Assembly: GCA_003552605.1 (NCBI GenBank)
Contig: PUNN01000126.1
Coordinates: forward strand, 1 to 6,724
Length of the DNA: 6,724 bases
From: Phycisphaeraceae bacterium
GTDB taxonomy: Bacteria > Planctomycetota > Phycisphaerae > Phycisphaerales > Phycisphaeraceae
Direction: 5' to 3'
A program made the position numbers and the translations under genes. Positions 1 to 5,327 of the stretch are shown piece by piece. Positions within the stretch are counted from its first letter, which is position 1, and every line of letters starts with the position of its first letter. Under the pieces are notes generated by a model. The model saw only the letters and a list, made by a program, of their open reading frames with translations, was not told the DNA's origin and made no database searches.

Positions 1-115
1 CCGTCTTCGGCTGATGGCCATGCGGCGAACCCCCAATCACAGGCCGTCATGGCCATCGGCTGCGGACAGCCGCTGACCATGCCACCCGGATTCGCGTCTA
101 CATGCGTTTGCCCTG
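1..115 (+). mobile_element. Palindromic MITE-like repeat, copy A (left end outside window)
   Basis: This is the right-hand part of the same element found complete at 5138-5314 and inverted at 6597-6724. Positions 10-22 (GCTGATGGCCATG) pair with 48-60 (CATGGCCATCGGC, one G-T wobble) across a 25-nt loop. A second small hairpin, CGGCTG/CAGCCG, lies at 57-72. A conserved block at 70-115 runs from CCGCTGACCATGCCACCC to GCGTTTGCCCTG. Read on the minus strand, the end at 115 is CAGGGCAAACGC, identical to the left end of copy B, so 115 is the likely element boundary. The left end falls before position 1, so flanking duplication cannot be tested here; 116-125 would be the expected target copy. No protein is encoded. 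Confidence 0.75.
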
Positions 116-196
116 CCCTGGAGGCGCCGGCGCTTGTCGAGGGGCTGCGATGTCGCTAACGTGTGCCGCGCAGTGACACGGTGGCAATTCGTGAAT

Positions 197-201
197 GGAG
201 G
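197..201 (+). promoter_or_regulatory. Shine-Dalgarno site fixing the dehydrogenase start
   Basis: GGAGG lies 9 nt before ATG 211. It decides against the in-frame ATG at 163, which would add 16 residues (MPRSDTVAIREWRTIT) ahead of the Rossmann-fold beta strand and has no such site. A weak promoter-like pair, TTGTCG (134-139), 17 bp, TAACGT (157-162), lies just upstream and fits the minus-35/minus-10 consensus poorly. If it were real, the 163 start would be almost at the transcript end. Confidence 0.75.
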
Positions 202-210
202 ACGATCACC

Positions 211-1410
211 ATGAGCAATGTAGTCATCATCGGCGCCGGTGGCGTGGGAACGGTGGCAGTTCACAAGTGTGTCGAGGCAGGAGAGGTCTTTTCCGATCTG
301 TGCCTTGCTTCGCGGCGGCTGTCGCGCTGCGAGGTGGTCGCCGGGCTCGTCCGAGAGCATCACGGCCGGAGCGTCGACATCGAAGAGGTCGATGCCTCGG
401 ACACGCAGGCCCTGACCGACCTGCTCAAGCGCCGCAAGGCCGATATCGTGATCCACGTTGCCCTGCCGTACCAGAACCTTTCGATCATGGACGCCTGCCT
501 CGCCGCGGGGGCTCACTACCTCGACACGGCCAACTTCGAAGCCCCGGAAGAAGCGAACTTCTATTACGGCCCGCAATGGGCCTGCCATGACCACTTCCGG
601 AACGCCGGCCTCACGGCCCTGCTCGGCAGCGGGGTCGACCCCGGCGTGACCAACGTCTTCTGCGCCTACGCACAGAAGCACCTTTTCGACCGCATCGACA
701 CCATCGACATCATCGACTGCAATGCCGGTGATCATGGTTATCCCTTTGCCACGAACTTCAATCCTGAGATCAACATCCGCGAGATCACGCTGCCCGGAAA
801 GTACTACGAAAACGGCCAGTGGATACAGACCGGGCCGCTTGAACACCGCAAGACCATCGATTTTCCCGGCATCGGCCCGCGCGATGCCTACCTGCTGTAC
901 CACGAGGAAGAGGAATCGCTGGCACGACACATCCCCGGCGTACAGCGTATCCGGTTCTGGATGACGTTCAGCGAAAGCTACCTGACGCACCTGCGCGTGC
1001 TCCAGAACGTGGGCATGACACGGATCGACCCGGTCGAGTTCGAAGGCCACAACATCGTGCCCATCAAATTCCTCCAGGCGCTGCTGCCTGACCCGGCCGA
1101 GATCGGCAGAAACTACAAGGGCAAGACCTGCATCGGCTGTGTGATTGAAGGGGTGAAGGACGGCAAGCCGCAACGCAAGCTCATCTACAACAACGCCGAT
1201 CACGAGATCGCCTACCGCGAAACCGGGGCGCAGGCCGTGAGCTACACCACCGGAGTGCCTGCGATGATCGGCGCGAAGATGATCGCCGAGGGACACTGGC
1301 GCGACCCGGGCGTGTGGAACCTCGAGCAGCTCGACCCGGACCCGTTCATGGAAGACCTCAACCGGTTCGGCCTGCCCTGGCACGTGATCGACCGGGATGA
1401 GCCGATATGA
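211..1410 (+). CDS. Carboxynorspermidine/carboxyspermidine dehydrogenase (CASDH)
   Basis: This is a 399-aa cytoplasmic oxidoreductase of the saccharopine-dehydrogenase-like family. Known family role: NADPH-dependent reductive condensation of L-aspartate beta-semialdehyde with putrescine or 1,3-diaminopropane, giving carboxyspermidine or carboxynorspermidine. In the sequence, an N-terminal Rossmann motif, VVIIGAGGVG, spans residues 4-13. It is followed by the FSDLCLASR strand (27-35), where cofactor phosphate specificity is usually set. Further on are HVALPYQNL (82-90), AAGAHYLDTANFE (98-110) and GSGVDPGVTNVF (139-150), all typical of this family. ATG 211 is chosen because of GGAGG 9 nt upstream and because it places the Rossmann strand at the very N-terminus. 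The stop overlaps the start of nspC by 4 bp (ATGA), and pairing with the decarboxylase supports CASDH over lysine-pathway saccharopine dehydrogenase or homospermidine synthase. Which diamine is used cannot be read from the sequence. Confidence 0.93.
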   Translation: MSNVVIIGAGGVGTVAVHKCVEAGEVFSDLCLASRRLSRCEVVAGLVREHHGRSVDIEEVDASDTQALTDLLKRRKADIVIHVALPYQNLSIMDACLAAGAHYLDTANFEAPEEANFYYGPQWACHDHFRNAGLTALLGSGVDPGVTNVFCAYAQKHLFDRIDTIDIIDCNAGDHGYPFATNFNPEINIREITLPGKYYENGQWIQTGPLEHRKTIDFPGIGPRDAYLLYHEEEESLARHIPGVQRIRFWMTFSESYLTHLRVLQNVGMTRIDPVEFEGHNIVPIKFLQALLPDPAEIGRNYKGKTCIGCVIEGVKDGKPQRKLIYNNADHEIAYRETGAQAVSYTTGVPAMIGAKMIAEGHWRDPGVWNLEQLDPDPFMEDLNRFGLPWHVIDRDEPI

Positions 1411-2588
1411 TCCACCCACCGCCCACGCCCGAAGCCATCGCCATCCCCGGTGAAGCGCTCGCCGATTCCCCCTCGCCCTGCTTCGTTGTCGATGAAGCAC
1501 TGATCGAACGCAACTGCCGCATCATCGACCGCGTACAGCAGGCCACCGGCGCACGCGTCCTGCTCGCACTGAAGGGCTTCGCGATGTGGGGGCTGTTCCC
1601 GCTGATCAGCCGCTACCTCACCGGCACGACGGCAAGCTCGATCCATGAGGCGAGGCTCGGCCACGAGCACTTCGGCGGCGAGGTGCATGCCTACGCGCCG
1701 GCCTACGCGGATCACGAGATCGACACCTACCTCGATCTTGTCGACCATATCAGCTTCAATTCGTTCAATCAGTGGCGTCGCTTTCGTGACCGTATCGCAT
1801 CCCGCGACAACCCCCCACAGGCCGCGATCCGGGTCAACCCGCAGCACTCGGAAGTGCCCACGGCGATCTACGATCCCTGCGCGCCGGGATCGCGGCTCGG
1901 GGTGCCGGCTTCGCAATTCGAGCCCGATGCCCTCGACGGCATCACCGGCCTGCACTTTCACACCCTGTGCGAGTTGAACGCCGATGCGCTCGGCCGGACG
2001 CTCGAGGTCTTCGAGCAACGCTTCGGTCCATGGCTCGAGCGGATGAGTTGGTTCAATTTCGGGGGCGGCCATCACATCAGCCGCGCTGATTACGATGTGG
2101 ACCTGCTGATCGAGCTGATCCGCAGCTTCCAGAGCCGCCATCCCGGCAGGCAGGTCTACCTGGAACCGGGCGAGGCGATCGCGCTGAACACGGGCGTGCT
2201 CGTGGCCACGGTCCTTGATGTGATGCATAACGACGTCGACATCGCCATCCTCGATACTTCCGCCACCGCGCACATGCCGGATGTGCTCGAGATGCCTTAC
2301 CGGCCGGAAGTGGAAGGCGCAGCCGAGCCCGGTCAGAAGCCGTACACCTACCGCCTCGGTGGCCTGACCTGCCTTGCCGGCGATGTCATCGGCGATTACA
2401 GCTTCGACCGGCCGTTGAAGGTCGGCGACCGACTGGTCTTCGGGGACATGGCGCATTACAGCATGGTGAAGACGACGATGTTCAATGGCGTGCCGCTGCC
2501 ATCGATCGCAATCTACAATGGTGAAACGGGGGCGTTGCGCGTGATTCGGCGGTTCGTTTACGAAGATTACAAGCGCCGGCTGGGCTGA
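1407..2588 (+). CDS. nspC: Carboxynorspermidine/carboxyspermidine decarboxylase
   Basis: This 393-aa PLP-dependent, alanine-racemase-fold decarboxylase performs the second step: it removes the carboxyl group from carboxy(nor)spermidine to give (nor)spermidine. Visible landmarks are the Schiff-base lysine in LLALKGFA (K56) and TASSIHEARLG (75-85) after it. Next come GLHFHTLCELNA (181-192), the glycine-rich phosphate-binding loop FGGGHHIS (218-225) and YLEPGEAI (251-258). DTSATAHMPDVLEMPYRP spans 283-300, and the cysteine-containing motif TCLAGDVIGD spans 321-330, with C322 and D326 as the likely catalytic residues supplied across the dimer. The length is slightly above the usual 370-390 residues because of a proline-rich N-terminal tail. 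The start overlaps the CASDH stop as ATGA, so the genes are probably translationally coupled; no strong separate ribosome site is present. A hairpin terminator follows 35 bp after the stop. Diaminopimelate or ornithine decarboxylase is less likely given the motifs and the CASDH partner. Confidence 0.94.
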   Translation: MIHPPPTPEAIAIPGEALADSPSPCFVVDEALIERNCRIIDRVQQATGARVLLALKGFAMWGLFPLISRYLTGTTASSIHEARLGHEHFGGEVHAYAPAYADHEIDTYLDLVDHISFNSFNQWRRFRDRIASRDNPPQAAIRVNPQHSEVPTAIYDPCAPGSRLGVPASQFEPDALDGITGLHFHTLCELNADALGRTLEVFEQRFGPWLERMSWFNFGGGHHISRADYDVDLLIELIRSFQSRHPGRQVYLEPGEAIALNTGVLVATVLDVMHNDVDIAILDTSATAHMPDVLEMPYRPEVEGAAEPGQKPYTYRLGGLTCLAGDVIGDYSFDRPLKVGDRLVFGDMAHYSMVKTTMFNGVPLPSIAIYNGETGALRVIRRFVYEDYKRRLG

Positions 2589-2623
2589 AGGGCCGAATCG
2601 CTCTAACCTTGCTTATTCAGGCA

Positions 2624-2671
2624 GGTTGCGGCACATCATATCACGCAACCCTTTTATCTTTTTATGCTTTT
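2624..2671 (+). terminator. Intrinsic terminator after nspC
   Basis: GGTTGCG (2624-2630) and CGCAACC (2644-2650) form a perfect 7-bp stem around a 13-nt loop. A T-rich run, CTTTTATCTTTTTATGCTTTT (2651-2671), follows directly. The loop is longer than usual and the T-run is interrupted, but the position 35 bp after the nspC stop is right. It implies that the betaine genes are transcribed from their own promoter. Confidence 0.75.
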
Positions 2672-2695
2672 GTCCGCTCGCTCCCTGTGCAGTGG

Positions 2696-2728
2696 TTGCT
2701 TTGAGCCGTTTGCCGGTTAAAATAACCG
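2696..2728 (+). promoter_or_regulatory. Candidate promoter with overlapping inverted-repeat operator
   Basis: This is the most AT-rich part of the intergenic space. TTGCTT (2696-2701), a 16-bp spacer and TAAAAT (2718-2723) make a plausible but weak minus-35/minus-10 pair pointing at the betaine operon. CGGTTA (2714-2719) and TAACCG (2723-2728) form a perfect inverted repeat with a 3-bp AAA centre lying exactly over the putative minus-10. Another TAACCG occurs at 2830-2835. The placement suits a repressor operator, but no regulator is visible in the window. Confidence 0.35.
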
Positions 2729-2940
2729 CTGTTGTGAGGGGGCATGCGCAAGTGTCACACCGTCAGCTTTCGAAATGAACCACGAGCGGCGGGCCCCACA
2801 GAGTTGACCATCGCGCATGCTTCGAACCGTAACCGTTAATGGACGCGTGTACTCAGCCGAACCTCAGTCGATCCGCGGGCGTTGACTTTTATTTGTCATC
2901 TGTCCGAACGGTGCCGGCGATGGACGGCCGAGGCGCTGCG

Positions 2941-3142
2941 GTGCCTCATGCGAGGTCAATACCCCGAACGCGGTTGCGCAGCCGGGGAACTGCTGGAGAT
3001 ACACGGCCGGATGAGGCGGTGCCCGTTGCCGGTTCCAGCAGTCGCCCCCTCCCGGTTGTCGCAGTTGGAGGCACGGGAAACACCGGCCCCCGGAAAGGGG
3101 TGACACGCTTCCTTCGGCACTGAATTCTGGGTGGAGTTTCCC
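2941..3142 (+). other. Potential structured RNA region in the leader
   Basis: Several perfect complementary segments nest or abut. GTGCCTC (2941-2947) pairs with GAGGCAC (3068-3074). Inside it, CCCCG (2962-2966) pairs with CGGGG (2983-2987), and ACTGCTGGA (2989-2997) pairs with TCCAGCAGT (3034-3042). Directly after the first closing stem, GGGAAAC (3075-3081) pairs with GTTTCCC (3136-3142), enclosing a CCCC-GGAAA-GGGG hairpin at 3088-3100. Together they could fold into two adjacent multi-branched domains. Individual 7-bp matches are expected by chance in DNA this GC-rich; the 9-bp stem and the abutting arrangement are the better evidence. Confidence 0.3.
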
Positions 3143-3155
3143 GGGCGGCACTTAC

Positions 3156-3194
3156 GGGGGAGTTCCGGGGGAGTTCCGGGGGGCCATGGGTGGG
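3156..3194 (+). repeat. Short tandem repeat forming a G-quadruplex motif
   Basis: An 11-bp unit, GGGGGAGTTCC, occurs twice in tandem (3156-3166, 3167-3177). It is followed by GGGGGG (3178-3183) and then GGG at 3188-3190 and 3192-3194. The runs are separated by 6, 6, 4 and 1 bases, which satisfies the canonical rule of four G3+ runs with loops of 1-7. It lies on the coding strand 137-175 nt before the first betaine gene, so an mRNA starting upstream would carry it. Confidence 0.7.
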
Positions 3195-3317
3195 AAAACG
3201 GCAGCCCCGGACTGAAAACGGGGTCGGGACAAACAAACAGGCGCAGCAGTTTGCGAGTCTAGCAACTCCGGCCGTGTCGGCCGCGATCAACCGCAACCCT
3301 GCCCGCGCCGCAATGAC

Positions 3318-3323
3318 AGGAGG
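3318..3323 (+). promoter_or_regulatory. Consensus Shine-Dalgarno site of the first betaine gene
   Basis: AGGAGG lies 7 nt before ATG 3331, an ideal match and spacing. It rules out the in-frame ATG at 3313, which sits upstream of the site, and a more distant in-frame start at 3190. Confidence 0.9.
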
Positions 3324-3330
3324 CTCAAAC

Positions 3331-4164
3331 ATGACTTCAACCATTCAGACCGGCGAACAGGACCAACAGTCCATTGACGTCGATTCTCGCCATTCCGAGA
3401 ATTACAAGCATGAATACGTCAAGAGTTTCGCCGAGCGCTGGGACGACCTGATCGACTGGGAAGCCCGCTCCAAGTCCGAAGGCAGCTTCTTCATCGATGT
3501 GCTGCGACAGCGCGGGGCGAAAAAGGTGCTCGATGTCGCCACAGGCACCGGCTTCCACTCGGTGCGCCTGCTTGAGGCCGGGTTCGAGGTCGTCAGCGCT
3601 GATGGCGCTGCCGAGATGCTCGCCAAGGCGTTCGACAATGGCCGCAAGCGGGGCCATATCCTCCGCGTGGTCCAGGCCGACTGGCGCTGGCTCAACCGCG
3701 ATGTCCACGGTGAGTACGATGCGATCATCTGCCTCGGCAACTCATTCACGCACCTGTTCGAGGAGCGCGACCGCCGCAAGACGCTCGCCGAGTTCTACGC
3801 CATGCTCCGCCATGATGGCGTGCTCATCCTCGATCAGCGCAACTACGATGCCCTGCTTGACGGCAAGTACGGCAACAAGCGGAAGTACTACTACTGCGGC
3901 GAGAGCGTGACCGCCGAGCCCGAGCGCATCGACGAGGGCCTCGCACGGTTCCGCTATACCTTCCCCGGTGGCGACTACTTCCACCTGAACATGTGCCCGA
4001 TCCGCAAGGATTATGTCCGCCGCCTGATGCGCGAGGTCGGCTTCCAGCGCATCGAGACGTACGGCGATTTCCAGGAAACCTTCCGCGAGGATGAGCCTGA
4101 CTTCTACATCCATGTCGCCGAAAAGGAATACCGCATGGATAGCCCCGAGAAAACCGAGGAGTGA
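3331..4164 (+). CDS. gsmt: Glycine/sarcosine N-methyltransferase (GSMT)
   Basis: This 277-aa cytoplasmic class I AdoMet-dependent methyltransferase is known to catalyse glycine to sarcosine to N,N-dimethylglycine, the first two methylations of glycine betaine synthesis. The AdoMet-binding core begins with motif I, VLDVATGTGFHS (residues 66-77). The acidic residue for the ribose hydroxyls is in SADG (89-92), followed by AEMLAKAF (94-101) and QADWRW (115-120). AIICLGNSFTHLFEE (131-145) and LILDQRNYD (165-173) match, from memory, the H. halochloris enzyme nearly residue for residue. The C-terminal half carries KYYYCG (185-190), DEGLARFRYTFPGGDYFHLNM (201-221) and FQETFREDEPDFYIHVAEKEY (247-267), also family-specific. 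The N-terminal 25 residues are poorly conserved and Gln/Ser/Asp-rich. ATG 3331 is set by AGGAGG at 3318. The stop overlaps a GTG codon and lies 5 bp before the start of the next gene, so the two form one operon. Confidence 0.95.
   Translation: MTSTIQTGEQDQQSIDVDSRHSENYKHEYVKSFAERWDDLIDWEARSKSEGSFFIDVLRQRGAKKVLDVATGTGFHSVRLLEAGFEVVSADGAAEMLAKAFDNGRKRGHILRVVQADWRWLNRDVHGEYDAIICLGNSFTHLFEERDRRKTLAEFYAMLRHDGVLILDQRNYDALLDGKYGNKRKYYYCGESVTAEPERIDEGLARFRYTFPGGDYFHLNMCPIRKDYVRRLMREVGFQRIETYGDFQETFREDEPDFYIHVAEKEYRMDSPEKTEE
4156..4161 (+). promoter_or_regulatory. Shine-Dalgarno site of the second betaine gene
   Basis: GAGGAG, inside the last codons of the preceding gene, lies 8 nt before ATG 4170. 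It favours ATG 4170 over the in-frame GTG at 4161, which overlaps the site itself and would add only Met-Lys-Pro. Confidence 0.8.
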
Positions 4165-4169
4165 AACCC

Positions 4170-5030
4170 ATGAATGCCTTCACAAACACGACGGCCCCGA
4201 GCGAACGCGTCCAGATCGCGCGTGAGTATTACAACAGCAACGATGCCGACACGTTCTATTTCACCATCTGGGGTGGCGAAGATATCCATGTCGGCCTCTA
4301 CAAGGACGACAATGAACCGATCTTCGACGCCTCCCGCCGCACCGTCGAGCGGATGGTGAACAAGCTCGGCCCGCTCGATGCGCAGAAGCACGTGATCGAC
4401 CTTGGCGGCGGCTACGGCGGCGCCATGCGCTACCTTGCCGCAAAGTTCGGCTGCCGATGCACCGTGCTCAATGTCAGCGAGGTCGAGAACGAACGCGACC
4501 GGCAGATGAACCGTGAGCAGGGCCTCGACCACCTCACGACGGTGATCGACGGCGACTTTGCCAATGTTCCCGCCACGGATGCCGCCTACGACCACGCCTG
4601 GTCGCAGGATGCCATCCTGCACTCGGACAACCGCGAGAAGGTGATCAGTGAGATCGCCCGCACGCTCAAGCCGGGTGGATCGTTCGTGCTCACCGACCCG
4701 ATGCAGACCGATGACTGCCCTGCTGGGGTGCTTGATCCGATCTACAAGCGCATCCACCTCGATTCACTGGCCACGCCGCGGTTCTACATCGAGACCGCCG
4801 AGCGCTATGGCCTCGAGTTGGTCGAGTTCGAGGAGCACGCGCACCAGCTCACGCGCCACTACGGCCGTGTGCGCCAGGAGTTGATCGACCGCCGGCAGGA
4901 ACTGCTGGATGCAGGCGTGAGCGAGCAGTACATCGATAACATGAAGAACGGGCTGCAGCACTGGGTTGATGGTGGCCAGCGCGGCTACCTCACCTGGGGC
5001 ATCTTCCACTTCCGCAAGCGCGGCGAGTGA
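4170..5030 (+). CDS. sdmt: Sarcosine/dimethylglycine N-methyltransferase (SDMT)
   Basis: This 286-aa cytoplasmic AdoMet-dependent methyltransferase has a known family role of completing the pathway: sarcosine to dimethylglycine and dimethylglycine to glycine betaine. The N-terminal segment AREYYNSNDADTFYFTIWGGEDIHVGLY (17-44) is the signature of this subfamily. DASRRTVERM (53-62) follows. Motif I is VIDLGGGYGGAMRYLA (75-90), and NVSEVENERDRQMN (101-114) holds the ribose-binding acidic region. WSQDAILHSDNR (144-155) and LKPGGSFVLTDPMQTDDCP (166-184) are the substrate-side motifs. The C-terminus carries HQLTRHYGRVRQEL (225-238) and MKNGLQHWVDGGQRGYLTWGIFHFRK (258-283), close to the H. halochloris protein as I recall it. 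Length is normal. The gene follows GSMT after 5 bp and ends 39 bp before a strong terminator. No methionine adenosyltransferase, S-adenosylhomocysteine hydrolase or betaine transporter accompanies the pair here. Confidence 0.95.
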   Translation: MNAFTNTTAPSERVQIAREYYNSNDADTFYFTIWGGEDIHVGLYKDDNEPIFDASRRTVERMVNKLGPLDAQKHVIDLGGGYGGAMRYLAAKFGCRCTVLNVSEVENERDRQMNREQGLDHLTTVIDGDFANVPATDAAYDHAWSQDAILHSDNREKVISEIARTLKPGGSFVLTDPMQTDDCPAGVLDPIYKRIHLDSLATPRFYIETAERYGLELVEFEEHAHQLTRHYGRVRQELIDRRQELLDAGVSEQYIDNMKNGLQHWVDGGQRGYLTWGIFHFRKRGE

Positions 5031-5069
5031 ACCCGGCCCGGCTTCAACAGCCATCCCTGCCCCCCGCAC

Positions 5070-5103
5070 ACCGGCCGGACCCTTCGGGGTTCGGCCGGTT
5101 TTT
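5070..5103 (+). terminator. Strong intrinsic terminator of the betaine operon
   Basis: ACCGGCCGGACCC (5070-5082) pairs with GGGTTCGGCCGGT (5087-5099), a 13-bp stem with one G-T wobble closed by a TTCG tetraloop. A five-T run (5099-5103) begins at the last stem base. On the minus strand the stem forms too but lacks a following T-run, so it terminates mainly rightward transcription. Confidence 0.92.
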
Positions 5104-5127
5104 CTGCGCTGCAAGCGGACATGGGAC

Positions 5128-5137
5128 GGCTGGGATG
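5128..5137 (+). repeat. Left 10-bp direct repeat (target-site-like) of copy B
   Basis: GGCTGGGATG is repeated exactly at 5315-5324. The two copies abut the outermost bases of the inverted-repeat-ended element between them; identity stops at exactly 10 bp on both sides. Confidence 0.8.
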
Positions 5138-5314
5138 CAGGGCAAACGCTTGCAGCCTGGCTTACTGCGTCAGCAGCCGTGTTTCCGGGGGCGGCTGATG
5201 GCCATGTGGCGAACCCCCGGGTTACGGGCCATCATGGCCATGGCCATCGGCTGCGCTTCCCGGGGCAGCCGCTGACCATTCCACCCGGTTTCGCAGCTAC
5301 ATGCATTTGCCCGG
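5138..5314 (+). mobile_element. 177-bp MITE-like palindromic element, copy B (complete)
   Basis: The left end, CAGGGCAAACGCTTGCAGC, and the right end read on the minus strand, CCGGGCAAATGCATGTAGC, agree at 15 of 19 positions. Moving inward, GTCAGC (5169-5174) faces GCTGAC (5271-5276), and GCTGATGGCCATG (5194-5206) faces CATGGCCATCGGC (5239-5251). The element is therefore an imperfect palindrome over most of its length. It is flanked by a perfect 10-bp direct repeat, as left by transposition. It encodes no protein and so would need a transposase supplied in trans. It sits between the betaine terminator and the stop of the convergent DUF2235 gene, without interrupting either. Relative to copy A, the right inner arm has an extra six bases, with CATGGC doubled. 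Ends starting CAGGG and a duplication of about 8-10 bp recall the ISAs1 family, from memory and unverified. Confidence 0.8.
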
Positions 5315-5324
5315 GGCTGGGATG
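5315..5324 (+). repeat. Right 10-bp direct repeat (target-site-like) of copy B
   Basis: GGCTGGGATG is identical to 5128-5137. It ends 3 bp outside the stop codon of the DUF2235 gene, so that reading frame was not truncated by the insertion. Confidence 0.8.
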
Positions 5325-5327
5325 GCA

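Larger units (their letters stand above)
2729..3330 (+). other. Long non-coding leader upstream of the betaine operon
   Basis: About 600 bp separate the candidate promoter from the first betaine gene, and I see no convincing gene here. Short open frames of about 73-132 codons exist on both strands, but they overlap one another, lack ribosome sites and have arginine/proline-rich translations typical of chance frames in GC-rich DNA. Two other promoter-like minus-35 boxes, TTGACC (2804-2809) and TTGACT (2882-2887), have no good minus-10 partner. What stands out is complementary segments at 2941-3142 and G-runs at 3156-3194, listed separately. Two GAAAACGG direct repeats (3194-3201 and 3214-3221) are 20 bp apart. 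I recognise no known riboswitch. Confidence 0.6.

Noticed and set aside
37..1500. 487-codon open frame on the minus strand
   Set aside because: It lies fully antisense to the dehydrogenase gene and enters nspC. Long antisense frames are common in GC-rich coding DNA, and the translation has no family motif, whereas the plus frame is clearly CASDH.
1242..2456. 404-codon open frame on the minus strand
   Set aside because: It is antisense to nspC, whose PLP lysine, glycine loop and cysteine motifs are unmistakable. The antisense product has no recognisable domain.
2941..3142. Known riboswitch (glycine, SAM, SAH or cobalamin)
   Set aside because: Fragments such as GGGAAAC and CGGCACTG hinted at a cobalamin element, but the conserved core sequences and order of these classes, as I remember them, are missing.
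3190..3330. 47-residue N-terminal extension of GSMT
   Set aside because: It is in frame but not family-like and encoded in the G-run/repeat leader. A perfect AGGAGG lies 7 nt before ATG 3331 instead.
2839..3344. Small open frames on both strands in the betaine leader
   Set aside because: They overlap each other in different frames, lack ribosome sites and give low-complexity translations without recognisable domains.
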